DNA of 64,000 nt, taken from Verpa conica. Taxonomy: Eukaryota; Ascomycota; Pezizomycetes; Pezizales; Morchellaceae. The notes beneath the pieces were generated by a model. That model had not been told where the DNA came from, did no database searches, and saw nothing but the letters and a program-made list of their open reading frames with translations. Made by a program: the position numbers and the translations under genes. Below are positions 36,575-48,390 of this stretch, piece by piece (the stretch's first letter is position 1; every line of letters starts with the position of its first letter). The stretch lies in the NCBI GenBank assembly GCA_033030425.1, contig JAUFSD010000012.1, forward strand, positions 1,054,001-1,118,000, written 5' to 3'.

Positions 36575-39500
36575 TTTTTGATTTTCCTTTTGTAGCAGAT
36601 ATTCACGACTTTATGATGGGCTACAGGTGCAATATTGTTATTCTGTTTTTCTTTTTTTTACAATGGCGTTTTTTTTTCCTTTTGTGGAGATATTGATACT
36701 TTTGCGACTGGGAGGCCCCTTTATAGGGCATTTTTTAGTTTAATTTTTTTCTTTGAGTCCTAATTACTTTACGATTGATGACTATATCCTATGTGGTTTC
36801 TGTATATTTGTGGTTAATCTTAGTTTTACATAACGGGGGGGGGGGGTTACAGGCGGTGGGTGAAGGAGGGGGTACCACTACATACATACTTGACGATTGA
36901 CGAATGGTTAAATTATTCTTATCCAAACCCTGCATATATGGGATGCAATGATCGTAAAACTAGACGTTGAAATTTACCATTGTAGGCAAAGTCACAGCAT
37001 GGGGGGGGGGGCAAATGACAGGGACCAGGAGAGGGAAGGGTTAAACAGACTTTACCCACAATAGCAATTCCCAACGTCTCTTATCTCCTACAGGTAGACG
37101 CGATCATAACCGCTCACTCGACCAACCAGAAGATTATCAGATAAGCGCCTCGGGAAACTCCCATTGGCCCACAGTTTCCCTCGCGTAACGGTAGCACACG
37201 TGTGTGGGTGGAACAATCAGTAATCAGGTCATGACGAAGAGCATCGGTTTCCATATTTAGTGGTGTCGATCGTACTAGGGTTGGGGGAGGAAGGAGGGGG
37301 ACGGGAAAGGGATAGATAGATACACGTCACATACACTTTGGTTGGGGGGACCCTTTTTTTTCTGAGGTGATAGTTTATGGGTTACGCGTGCTGAGGTGGT
37401 TCCAGGTATTGTTGGGGTGGGGGGAATAATTGAGTGATTATGGATTTGTTTGTTTTTTTCTGATGTAAATCCCTCGGTAGGGTATCGTGTTGTCGGGTAG
37501 GTTTGAGGCGTTGTGGCGGTCATGGGGCGTCACTCGGTCTAGTCGGGTTGGGTTTATAGTCGAGTTTGTTGCGGGGTTCTTGGCTTTGTAGGTAGGTGGG
37601 TGGGCAGCATAAGAAACTTTAAGGAGCGATCATGCGAACAGGAAGGGCTACACAAAGGACCGGCTTGACTCCTAAAGAACGGAAAAGAAGCGAATGAAGT
37701 GAGCGCTAGGTACGGAGAAAAGGACAAAGAGGTGAATATAGACTTAATGAAGGAGTGGCGGGGGGTTATTCCGTGAGTGTTATTTATTTTTTCTACCTTG
37801 CTTTTTGTCTTACCGAGTATCCTCACATTTTAGTCGGCACAACGTAGGGTACATGATAGGCATTGCATTCATTTTACCACATTTCAAGTAATAAAGTAAT
37901 TACTAATGTAGCAACGGTCAGTTCTTGGGCTCTAACCCCCCACAGCCTAGCAAGAAACGACAGTAATCTCTAATTGGTGATATCTATTACTCTTATAGCT
38001 TTTACGATGCCTCATTGAGTGATCCTTTAGGATAATGTTTTTGGAAATCACTACAAGAACTGTAGCTTACCTAGTTTAATTTCTTTGGAAAACTTGCGGT
38101 TACATATAGTGGGTTGAGATATATATTTGGTATCTTTCAGCTACATTTGGTTATATATTATTCTTTATTAGTTAAATGTACCTAAATACATGTACTCCAA
38201 GATTTACTTACAGCTTATCATGAGTGATGGTATAACTAAATAACTTGCTTAGTAATCGAAATTAGTAGGGAAGGTTAGGCGAGACCGCTGGTGGTCTGAA
38301 GGTAGCCGTCTATGTCCTGGTTTGGTTTGGGAGGAAAAATGACATACTTCTGAGCTATGTATTCTAGCCAGTTGCAGTTTACACGGGTATAAAGTTTAGA
38401 TGAGGCTTTCTGAGCGTTACCAGCACTTTTATACCTAAAAGGTTTATCTTGCTGGGCACGACAACCTTAACGATTCGTTGGATAGCCTTTGCTCAACCAG
38501 AGGTATAGTAAATAGGTGGTCTAGATAACAAATTGTGGCTGAGGAGCACGGGTTCTCTTGTGGAACCACTACATATAATCATGATTTAGCTTTGTCGCCT
38601 CATCAGTAATGGAAAGGACACCATCTGCTTTTTTTACCTCTCATTCCAAGTTCGCCTACCGAAGCGATAAACCTCAAGCACGAACTATCAACAAGCCCTC
38701 GCAATTAATATGGTTAGTGACAGCCATAGTGATTACGCGATGTTCCTCTGGAACTTTACACTTCTGCTCCTTGGTAGCTGCCTTTTAAGTTTCGTAAGCG
38801 ATTTTTAGTATGGGTTTTTGGCTTAATTACAGCCGCTCCCCCGCTGCTTCAATGCTTTATATTTATACTAAGGTCTAGAGTAAACCCAGGCATCCTTACC
38901 CACCACCCAAAATTAGAGGATAAGGAAGATATCAGTGTGGAGTATGGTATCTAGCCTTGACTCCTGCCGTACGGTACGTTTTGAGGCTGCAGGAATTTAG
39001 TTGCGATAAATGAAACTCTCGTGAAACCCTTGGCGGGACTAGTCCTAAACTGTGCAATCTTTATAAGAAACAGAGCGTCTAATCATATTCATTGGTCATA
39101 GTTTTGGTGGCATAAAATAGCGGAAAGAGGGGTGTTTTCACTACCACATCAGTGAGAATTACCGTTTTAAGCTGGAAGTGCTACCGAGTTGGTCAAAAAG
39201 TCCTGTAACACAGCCGACTTAATCTAGTATTCTCTAGAATACCGCACCAATGCCATACTAAAAACACCCCACTTTCCTGTACTGTAATTATCAAGTTATC
39301 TACTCTTCTGTGATAGCAGCTGCGCCCTGAAAGCTTTGCATCTGCTCACGGAAACAAAAAGAATGGTGGAAAAGGTTGAACAAGGTTCGTAAATATATAA
39401 TCTTCTGTGACGCAGGGATACATATAATATATAGTTTAAATATATTTTTTCTTTGGACTAACTACGCCAAATATGGAGGACTAACATCTAAGTCATTGTA

Positions 39501-39634
39501 GTAGAACGTCAGACAAAATTTTTGAACAATGAGCAAAATAGTATGTTAACGCCGGTTTAGAGTGGAATTTTTTTAACCTAACTAGCTTAAATAGAATGTT
39601 TAAAGATTCTTTTCTTTCATGAATTTGAGATTGA
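36575..39634. other. Gene-poor region with G-tracts
   Basis: Three kilobases with no gene I can support. The first 250 bases are the 3' UTR area of the Ser-rich gene, with T-runs. Uninterrupted G-runs of about 13 (36836-36848) and 10 (about 37001-37010) stand out, together with G-rich stretches to 37300. From 37900 to 39600 the DNA is AT-rich with frequent stops in all frames. Confidence 0.45.
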
Positions 39635-40486
39635 ATGGAGAAAAACTCTCAGTTAATTTGGATCTCTGGAAAGTCTGTGTCCGGAAAATTGACACTTTCA
39701 AAATACCTCGTTGACCATATCATGCAAAACCAGAGACCCTATAATAAACCAGGCACAGCTATTGCCACCTTTTTTTTCAACGACCGGGGTAGTGAACTTG
39801 AAAAGTCTAGGCGGGGGTACGGAAGCTTTTTGGAAGCAGTGGCTACGAAAGGCCATGTGAAGACCGTCAGCTACTTCTCGGGGAAAACGCCAATGTGAAT
39901 ATCCAGAGTGAAGAACATAAAAGCTCCTTTCAAGCGGGAGCTGAGAGAGGTGACGGGGAGATTGTGCGGCTGCTTCTTCAGAAGGATGCTGATGTGAATC
40001 TGAATAGTATAAAATACGGAAGCGCTTTGTAATTAGCAGCTACGGGAGGCTACGAGAATATCATTCGACTGCTTCTTGTAAAAGAAGCTGATGTGAACTT
40101 TAAAGGTGGAGTGTATGGAACTACTCTACAAGTAGCAGCTATGGGGAAGAAAATTGAAAGGATGCTGATGTCAATGCTGAAGGGGAGTGTATTGGAGCGC
40201 CTTACAAGTGGCTGTTGTGATAAGGGACGAGAAGGTTGTTCAGGTGCTTCTTGGGGAGGGTGCTGATCTGAACCAGATGGGAGGGTTATATGGAAGTTCT
40301 TTACACGCAGTAGTTATACAAGACCATGAAGAGATTACACAGCTACTTATAGACCAAGGCGCCGACGTGAACTGCCATAGCGAAAAGCACGGGAGCTCTT
40401 TACAAGCGGTGGCCGAGAGAAGAAACGATAAACTTATGCAGCTACTTATTGAGAACGGTGCACGCAAGTTAGTTGGTAGAGATTAG
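39635..40486 (+). pseudogene. Collapsed NACHT-ankyrin (NLR-like) pseudogene
   Basis: It starts MEKNSQLIWISGKSVSGKLT, like the Walker A region of fungal NACHT NTPases (usual form GKPGSGKST), but with Pro and Ser replaced. After TAIATFFFNDRGSELEKS the sequence jumps directly into ankyrin repeats (YGSFLEAVATKGHVKTV), so most of the NACHT domain is missing. Later units (GDGEIVRLLLQKDADVNLNS, GYENIIRLLLVKEADVNFKG, HEEITQLLIDQGADVNCHSE) lie in different frames, with a stop after YGSAL. The last 100 residues (40187-40486) are open. Family members are STAND receptors thought to act in non-self recognition. This copy is an internally deleted relic. Confidence 0.8.
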
Positions 40487-41078
40487 GTAGTATAAGGTCC
40501 AAAAGATATGTTATCAAAGACCCCAGCTAGTTAACATGTTTTGATTAAGTTAACTCTTTAGTAGGCTTACTATAATGTCTTTTGCGGTGTACCTAGAACA
40601 TTTATCAAATCCATGTTTTCCCCCCTAGGCTTCCTCCCCTTTGGGGAGTTGAAAAAAGGTAGGAAAGGCAAAGGTCTTAGAAAGTTATAATTTTCTGAGT
40701 TATTTTATAGGCGGTAGATGTTTGTCATTGTATTTAGGTAGGAGCCCCTATTTTACATAGTTTAGGACATGAGCTTTGAAGTAATAAGGATTCAAATTTG
40801 AGGGAGAAGTATACCTGGGAGCCTCATACCTATTTGATTCTAATCCGGCGGGGCGCGTTACATTTTTGGTAGTCGACACTATAGTCATCACGTGATGAGT
40901 AGTAGGACTGGGGCTGATATGTAGCATCCTCACGTGATGATGACATAAGCAAAGCATCACTTCATCTCATCTCCCAACCACCCCATTTCCAACCCCCACC
41001 TTCATACTGATCGCCTACCACCCTTACTTTCTCGACCTACGTCCATGTCAAATATCAAACTCCCCACCCGCCAGAGCT
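40487..41078. other. Spacer with candidate promoter of the small ORF
   Basis: AT-rich at first, then 40850-41060 becomes promoter-like: two TCACGTGA palindromes and a C-rich leader (CCCAACCACCCC) just before the ATG at 41079. No other gene is seen. Confidence 0.45.
40884..40942. promoter_or_regulatory. Paired TCACGTGA E-boxes in inverted context
   Basis: TCACGTGA occurs at 40888-40895 and 40930-40937. The flanks extend as an inverted repeat (GTCATCACGTGATGAG and CCTCACGTGATGATGAC). CACGTG cores are bound by bHLH factors of the Cbf1/Pho4 type. The pair lies about 140-190 bp ahead of the ATG of the small ORF. Function is inferred. Confidence 0.45.
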
Positions 41079-41342
41079 ATGCCTCCACACGCGAAGAAGC
41101 TCAAATACTTCAAAAGCAATCCATGCCCTGAGGACTGGAGCATCTCAGAGTACCTGAACTTCCGCCATCGCCCAGTTATTACACCGCGTCGGGTTCTCGA
41201 CGGATGGAGGAAATCTCTTCGGATCATCGCCAACTGTACCTCCCCTTCCTGTTGTACCCCGGAGCAGCGCAAAAGAGCTCAGGATCTCATCGCGCGTTAC
41301 AATGAGAAGGCACCACCCCTCGATCTCCCCCCATGCTACTGA
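41079..41342 (+). CDS. Small hypothetical protein, 87 aa
   Basis: Open frame MPPHAKKLKYFKSNPCPEDW ending KAPPLDLPPCY. It contains Trp, His and four Cys residues and a basic helix (PEQRKRAQDLIARYNEK), with no low complexity, so a real protein is plausible. I do not recognise it. It follows a promoter-like stretch with two E-boxes and a C-rich leader. It could instead be the first exon of a longer gene: an acceptor (TTTTTAG) at about 41568-41574 precedes a frame leading into the next gene, but I could not find a convincing donor before its stop codon. Confidence 0.45.
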   Translation: MPPHAKKLKYFKSNPCPEDWSISEYLNFRHRPVITPRRVLDGWRKSLRIIANCTSPSCCTPEQRKRAQDLIARYNEKAPPLDLPPCY

Positions 41343-41678
41343 GTGCAATCGCTGGCACTGGGACCTACTAGCTCCTTCAGTGCCAGATACTAGTGCAGGC
41401 GACGCGGATGACCTATTAGCTCGTCCGATGTTTAGCCTGCTTGCTAGTCCCACTAGCGGCAGATGACCTACTAGCTCGTCTGTTGGCTTCAGTGGGGTTT
41501 CGTGTTACACTCAGTCTTGGGGGGAGTTATCATATTTTGACAGATATAGCTAATATGCTTTTTGGTGCTTTTTTAGGGGAGAGGATCAGATAGACAGTAT
41601 GGCAAGTCGTGGCTTACCCAAAAATCCTCAAAGGCGGCTGCTCCAATAAACATTGGAGCGGTGTACCAAGGGTCAGTT
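41343..41678. other. Short spacer with local repeats
   Basis: Contains imperfect direct copies of GATGACCTAYTAGCTCGTC near 41407 and 41462 and several CTAGT/ACTAG motifs. A short upstream ORF of 16 codons begins at 41599. No other coding signal. Confidence 0.4.
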
Positions 41679-43301
41679 ATGAATGCGCCATTCACCCAGA
41701 CAAACAGTAACCAATCGCTACCGCAAGCCGACGAACTCGACGACCAGGTGGGTTTATTGGCCATACTTAGTCTCGTGATTTTCTAACCTGAGCCTAGGAC
41801 GATGATGATCTAGATAGCACTATCAACCCAGAGATCTATCAACCCAAGGACAATGAGCCCGAAGAAGATGATATAACTGAAGCTTCAACGGACAGCGAAG
41901 ACCTCTCCGTAGCTCAAATTTCTTTCGCAAACACATACAAGGGGATGGACAAGGAATGCCAATGGGTGCTCAATAGTGGGCGCACTGTTGAAAGCGTTAT
42001 CTTTGATGCATGTCAGGCCCTAGATGCTGATTCATTTGCGAACTCACTCCTCCAATCTTTTGTCCTCGACATTTCTGATCCCGAAGTTCGGAGTTTATTT
42101 ACAAACGAAGAATGGGATGAAATACGGGCCCATGTACTGCCCTTACCTAAGCCTGATATTGTACTGGCAGACTCAATGCGGAGGTTCTTTTACGTAGGTC
42201 TTCTGTTATAGTCTCTTAATTTACATGCCCTAATCCGACTTAGGTGAAAACGGCAGATGAGCTCCGAGATGTTCTCCGAACGACAAACTATCTACCGGAT
42301 GATGTTCGTTATGATCAAGACATTCATTTTAACTCACAGTGGGCTGATGTAGTTATTCGGATGCTGTAAGCATTCCCTCCACCTACTTTGCTTCTTTGTC
42401 CTAAACTCACTGCGACGTGTAGTCTCATGTTATTTGAAGCTCCAGGCGAACCACTTCGTGCGGGCCATTTAGAAGACTGGTACACCTCCTACCTCTGGTC
42501 GCCAATACTTGACCATTGTCTCATTGATCTTCCGGGTATGACAGTTGAGCGGTACATTCTTCCCTGGGATTATCCTCAATGCCTGTACGCCATTCCTAAC
42601 CCTCTGGCATTCTTAGCAAAGAATCACCGTGTCGAGCAACTGGTGTCCGGAAAAACCGTCTCCGTACAAAGACAGGCCGGGGGAACCGTCTGAAAATGGG
42701 CCGCCGTCTCGACGCCATCATCCGCACTGTTGAAGATGATTATTATGAATATGGAGGCATGGAGGTAGCGCGAACCTTCAATGGTGTCACGTCATCAAAG
42801 TGGCTTGGTGATTCTTTTAAACTTGCAAAAGCCCTTAGGGATATGTTATTCCGTCTACACGAGCTAGTCGACCACCGCGAGACTATTGTGAAAAGACTAC
42901 AGGTTGTCGGTGTTTTCAACGCTGGTATGTAAAAGCCACTAACCACGGGCTACAACTATTCATTAACTTGAATAGGCCTTGCATTCCAGCTCATCCGTAT
43001 GAGCCACCCGAAGGGGTACGTGTGTCTACTCCAGCGTGAGAAGATGCAGCAAGTTCCGAATAGTATCCAGGACCTAAACAAACTCCTACAGCTCTTAATG
43101 AATGTTGCGTTGATGAAGGTTGGTCCTTTTTGTCTTTGTAAGGGTCATAGCTTACAAGTTGGCTAGCAAATTATCAAGGACTGTAAGGCAGCAGTGAATG
43201 AGCGGCATGCTGGGAAAACAGAAACAGAAATATACCAAGAACTGATAGAAGGGGCTGTGAGTGGCCAGGCGAAACTTGGGTGGGCAGCAGACACACCATA
43301 A
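41679..43301 (+). CDS. Lineage-expanded fungal protein of unknown function (possible PD-(D/E)XK-like core)
   Basis: Seven exons (41679-41747, 41798-42193, 42244-42365, 42423-42551, 42617-42924, 42976-43118, 43167-43301) give 433 aa with no stop. The N-terminus is acidic (DDDDLDSTINPE). The middle reads SFVLDISDPEVRSLFTNEEW, then FEAPGEPLRAGHLEDWYTSY. After a basic linker (VRKNRLRTKTGRGNRLKMGR) comes RRLDAIIRTVEDDYYEYGGM, then GLAFQLIRMSHPKGYVCLLQ. The pattern RLDAIIR with a later YEYGGMEVA looks like proteins I remember as multicopy families in Mortierella and Glomeromycotina fungi. The D...E..E spacing is reminiscent of PD-(D/E)XK nucleases but lacks the usual lysine, so catalysis is doubtful. 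The start is uncertain because the frame is open for a few codons upstream. Confidence 0.72.
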
Positions 43302-45737
43302 TTGAACCGGAATAAAAATCTCAACCCAAATATTACCGAGGTTTTCACAAATGACAAGATTCGCTTAGGAATATTAAGAAAAATCTACCGAGTCGCGGAC
43401 TTAGGTGAAGCTCACAGTTTCGGTATAGTTCTTTTGACAAATAAACATAGCTTTATTGTCCCCTATGGTCACGACACCTTTATAAGGAATAGTTTATGCA
43501 TGTATGATAAGGCCATCATAAGAGGAGAATAAGAAGAGACATACAGCGGATATTTTTCCAAGTTTGTAAAATTTCCATGTGCTATGTCAATGCTCCGGCC
43601 TATCTCATAGCTTTACCATTTGTTTCTCGAAATAATTTCAGCTGAGCTTATTAATCTCTTCTAATATGAGAATTTTTTCCGTGTGCTGGACCACTTAACG
43701 ACCACTTTCTCCCTAAGAGAAACCTGCTGCGTAGACCTGCATGTAGTTCTAGTGGCAAACTAACGATTTCTAAATAGTTACAAAGTTATGTACCATACCA
43801 CCCAACGACAAATCAAAGTAGTCAAACTAGGATTTGTACGAGGCTTTTTCTGTCAGAATTAAATGATAAGAGAATCTATCTACAAAAGTATTCTGAAAAA
43901 ACAACCGCCCCAAGAGCCCCACGAGACTATGTAATTTCCAGCACGGTCTCTACAGAACCTAGTCAAGGAGTTCTTATAGGAATCTTCGGTCCTTATAGAG
44001 GGCTTCGCCTGATATAAAGGGTAGAATACGAAAAGTTAACGACACGCGATAGGTTTTTAGACGTCAAGCATGACGCAGTGATCAGTATTGATGTTTGACG
44101 GCAGAGTTGGTATTTACGCATAGCTAGTGCATAGTCAAATGCTTAGCCTAATGCTGATCTGTAAATCTCTGCTACAAGTTCCTTTAGCTATAACCGCGTA
44201 AATTAAGGGTCTAATGTATTAAATTAGGCCCGGAGATAATGATTGTATATCCGTTGCAAAGCACCCAGCCAAGGCGTTTTTTTGCTATGGTGTCAATAGA
44301 TACACCCAAAATTAAAACTAAGGTCAGTCGTAGTCTCCTAGGAATATAAGGTACGGTACATATCATGCCAGTTAGGATTTTTAGGTAATGCACAAAGCTC
44401 TCGCTTAGAGCTACACAAAGCTATGTGGGTCAAATATCTGATTCTCGTTTCAAAGGCTAATGACTGTTAGAAAACCTAGCAACATAGCTAGTGGTGCTAG
44501 GAGAGGTCAGAGGAAAGGGGCCAAACAGAAGAAGAGATGCGTCTAGAATAATTTCTAGAACTGGCTTTAGTTTAACCTGCTACCCCTTCAAGAAGTTTTT
44601 CAAGTACTACTACTGCTTGTTAATAATCATTGAATATCACTCGTAGCCGGGGTGAATGCTGTCCGGTCGGGACAAAACTATTATACTGTCGAAAATCTTC
44701 TACAAAGTTTTGTCATGAGTGGCCACACCACCTCTAAGCGATCGTCATATCCTCCAGGGATTATTGTTGTGGCAAATTCTTGACACGTTCCCCGTGATAC
44801 ACCGTCTGCAGGGTCCAGATCTCCTAAGCATGAAAACGCGCTTTTTGGCACGGAGAAATAAGGGGGAAAAAACAGCTGAAAAATAAGAGCCTACATGTAG
44901 TCAACGCACTGGAGCCTGAGGCTACCTAATCTACTGTAGCCTTGCGGGGGCTTGGTAAGGGTTCTCTGTCGGTTAAATGTTTTCGTTATCAGTGCCGATA
45001 TAGTTGTCTCAGATCTTGGTTCGTAATGGAGATGTGGCTTATCAGATGCGCCCGGCGAGTGACTACGATATGAATGCAGGGAACTCCGTGAACGACCTGG
45101 AAAGTTCTTGCCATTAGTTTTGGAGTGCGGGGGAAGACATGATTTAGAAATACATTGGAAAGCAGGAAATATAAGAAACCGGTAGGTATCTAAAATAAAA
45201 TATGGGAGGAAAGTACGGTTGGTGATGAGGCTGATGGAACAGCAGAGAACGACTGGAGGTCTTTGGAAGGCGATGGAAAGTCTTGGGTCCAACGCTAACC
45301 TTTTTCGGCCCCCTGCCGGCTGCGCTTCTTTTCCACCCGCCCCAAGCCTCAAGAGAGAGTCAAGGGCCCGCTTCTTCTTTTTCTCTCCGCCGACTTTCTT
45401 TCAGTTCACTGCATACATAGGAAGGACACCTTTCCCCTCTGCTTCCTGAAGCCTCTGCTCTGCCTTTGACCCCACAAGCTTCATCTCATCCTCTCCCCGC
45501 TGCTCCTTTGCTTGCTTTACCGCGACAACACCGGGATCCACTAGTCAATTCAAATTCAGTCCCACTTCACCCCTCCCCCGCGCTTTTCGTGCTCATAGAA
45601 TCTCTTTATCGCTGATAAAGGACCAAACTCTCTCCTTATCACCTGACGAGGGCAGAAGAGCAGCGATAGTTCCTCTCGGTTTAGCAGTTTCAATCATTAT
45701 CCTCTTCCTTTAATCTTCTTCGTAAACAGCACACAAC
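43302..45737. other. Intergenic, no gene seen
   Basis: AT-rich DNA from 43302 to 44850 without recognisable genes. From about 45280 the sequence turns C/T-rich with CCCCT motifs (45434, 45574) of the STRE type ahead of the Hsp40 start. Open frames on the minus strand at 44891-45352 look like composition artefacts. Confidence 0.45.
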
Positions 45738-47455
45738 ATGTCACAAAAGGCAGAAAAGAACCGACTCTACAAGGTCCTCGAGATCGACCCTGCGTCATCA
45801 GAGACCGAGATAAAGAAGGCGTACAGAAAACTTGCTATGGTATGTTTCCTTCACTGCTTTTAGGGACTCTGTCACATTTCATGTGGCCCCGAAACTTCTT
45901 GAGGTGTTTACCCGGATATTAACGAGGTACACGATTATTTTAGAAATATCATCCTGGTAAGCGATAAGGCTACATATTTTCCCCACTGTTGGCGTGAGCT
46001 ATAGATAAAGAAAAAACACAACAAGTTCTTGTTTTTTTTTCGAAATTAAGGTTTTGAGGCTGGAAAACTGACTTTGCTTGTTGCAACGTTGCAGACAAGA
46101 ATGCGCACAACCCTGAAGCAGCCGAGAAGTTCAAGGAGATTGGCCATGCGTAAGATAGCTTCTTTCATATCTTTACCCTACTTTAATTAGCTTTCTCCTT
46201 ACTAGCTCGATTTTCCTCTGTGTTATACTGATGGTGTTCTGGGTAATAGCTACGAAATTCTGTCGGATCCCCAGAAGAGAAGTGTCTATGATCAATATGG
46301 CGAGGAGGGGTTGTCTGGAGACGGTGGTATGGGTGGTGGAATGTCTGCTGAAGACTTGTTCTCTCAATTCTTCGGTGGCATGGGTGGTGGCATGGGTGGC
46401 ATGTTCGGTGGTGGAATGCAGCCCCAAGGACCCAAGAGGGTACGTACCTTCCTTCTTTGAATAACCTCAGGAGTTCTATATCATGAAATTGGCAAGACTA
46501 ATATCGAACAGAGCCGAGATATTGTCCACGTCCACAAAGTCTCTCTCGAGGACTTGTACAAGGGCAAGGTTTCTAAACTCGCACTACAAAAGAGTGTCCT
46601 ATGTTCTAAGTGTGATGGCCGTGGTGGAAAGGAGGGTTCAGTCAAGAAGTGTGCTGGTTGTAACGGCCAGGGCATGAAGACCATGATGCGTCAGATGGGG
46701 CCAATGATTCAGCGATTCCAGACTGTCTGCCCAGACTGTTCTGGTGATGGAGAACTTATTAAGGAGAAGGATAGATGTAAGGGTTGTCACGGAAAGAAGA
46801 CGATCACCGAGCGAAAAGTCCTGCATGTACACGTGGACAAGGGTATGCAGGATGGTCAGAAGGTTACATTCAACGGGGAGGGAGACCAAGGCCCGGATAT
46901 CATTCCCGGGGATGTCATCTTCGTCATTGAGCAGAAGCCCCACGCTAGGTTTCAACGGAAAGGAGACGATCTTTACTACCATGCTGAGATCGATCTACTC
47001 ACTGCTTTGGCCGGTGGCTCCATTGCAGTCGAGCATCTTGATGAGCGTTGGTTGACAGTTTCCATTGCTGCTGGTGAAGTTATCAGCCCTGGTAAGTTTA
47101 ATATCCCGCCATACTAGTATCTCAAATCACTAACCATTACACAGGTTCCGTCAAGGTAGTCCGCGGTCAAGGTATGCCTTCATATCGCCACCACGACCAC
47201 GGAAATCTTTATGTCCAATTCGACGTCAAGTTCCCTCCAGACCACTTCAACACCCCCGAAAAAATCGCTCTCCTCGAGAGTATCTTGCCCCCAAGAAATC
47301 TGCCTGAGATTCCAGCAGATGCAATGGTTGATGACGTCGCCTTAGAGGAGGTCGACCAAAGCCAGCAGGCGCGTGTGAACGCGTCCGCTCAAGGGATGGA
47401 CGACGAAGAAGATGGTCATCCTGGCGGTGAGAGGGTCCAGTGTGCGTCGCAGTAA
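45738..47455 (+). CDS. YDJ1: Type I Hsp40 co-chaperone (YDJ1/MAS5)
   Basis: Six exons, 45738-45839, 45944-45956, 46095-46149, 46250-46439, 46512-47091 and 47145-47455, give 416 aa. The J domain (about 9-75) reads [20 protein letters not shown] and then YRKLAMKYHPDKN; the HPD motif is residues 37-39. Then a Gly/Met-rich linker and four zinc-binding CXXCXGXG-type repeats ([32 protein letters not shown]), the client-binding beta domains ([20 protein letters not shown]), and the C-terminal CaaX box CASQ for farnesylation and membrane tethering. It stimulates Hsp70 ATPase and delivers unfolded clients. Exon 2 is only 13 nt and ends inside the Asp codon of HPD. CCCCT stress elements lie upstream. 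Confidence 0.94.
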
Positions 47456-48228
47456 ACGGAAATGTACAATGAAGTCTCTTTTTCTTTCCTTTCCTTTCCT
47501 TTCCTTTTTTGTTAGAGAAAATGGGGAATGTTATGATGCAATGGTTCCGGTCTATCTTGTCTGTGCTGGGTTCGATGTTGGCGTAGCTTGTCGTTGCAGT
47601 ATGTTATTCCGGGATGGGGGTTAAGGGAAGGTTGAACAGTCCTGGGTCCGGGTTACACATAGTCAACTATATAATATCCGGCTTTTCTTTCTCTCTAGCT
47701 CTTGTGTTTCTGTGGTTGTTATTGTTGTTCGGTATTGCTTTGATCTTGATACAGGTTTTGCCTGGTACTGGGTGGGGCAGGGTTTTTTCAGGGTTTTTTC
47801 CTTCTATTTTTACTTAACTATTTCCTTTTACATTTTCCTTTCTCCTTCTGTTTAAAGGAATGGATCAAAATAAACGGTTACAGTTTTTTATTGGTGAATA
47901 CTGGGCTTAGGCTGAGCAGTTTAATACTTTTTCTTTCTTTGGTTGGGAGGTTGGGTAGTTCTACGTGGTGTAAAGTCATATGAACCATGTGGTCTGTCTA
48001 CCGTCGTACTTACTAGAAGAAGAAAATCTATCTTCTGCCTGGCATATGTTTAAAGTAGTTGAAATATACTATACAAGTGGGTATCCGGCCGAAGGCCGGA
48101 ATGCTCGAGACCCTCTGTTATTAAAGTAGGATTCATATCTGTATATTCTAGTATGGAGTAAACCCTGCCCCCCCCCTCCTCTCTCTGCTCTCGCTCTCTC
48201 TCCTCTTTCACTCTTCTTTCACTCCCCC
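47456..48228. other. Hsp40 3' region and spacer
   Basis: T-rich 3' UTR-like sequence to about 47930, including a TTTCC pentamer run at 47487-47506. Then AT-rich spacer. No gene is seen. Confidence 0.4.
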
Positions 48229-48390
48229 CCTCTATCCCCCCCTCTCCCACTCTCTATTCCCCCCTCTCCCACTCTCTATTCCCCCCTCTCCCACTCTCTA
48301 TTCCCCCCTTTCCCACTCTCTATTCCCCCCTCTCCCACTCTCTATTCCCCCCCCTCTCCCACTCTCTATTCCCCTCTCTCCTACTCTCTA
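48229..48390. repeat. 22-bp C/T-rich minisatellite
   Basis: About seven tandem copies of a unit close to CCCCCTCTCCCACTCTCTATT (21-23 bp), with C-run length varying between copies. It is preceded by a less regular CTCTCT tract (48170-48228). Non-coding. Copies are nearly identical, suggesting recent turnover. Confidence 0.85.

Noticed and set aside
42640..42700. Apparent frameshift in a G-run of the 41679-43301 gene
   Set aside because: An intron from 42552 to 42616 with a good branch site and TTCTTAG acceptor restores one frame through VRKNRLRTK and the following conserved block.
48229..48390. Possible CRISPR-like array
   Set aside because: Units are directly adjacent with no unique spacers, of low complexity, and the genome is eukaryotic; it is a minisatellite.
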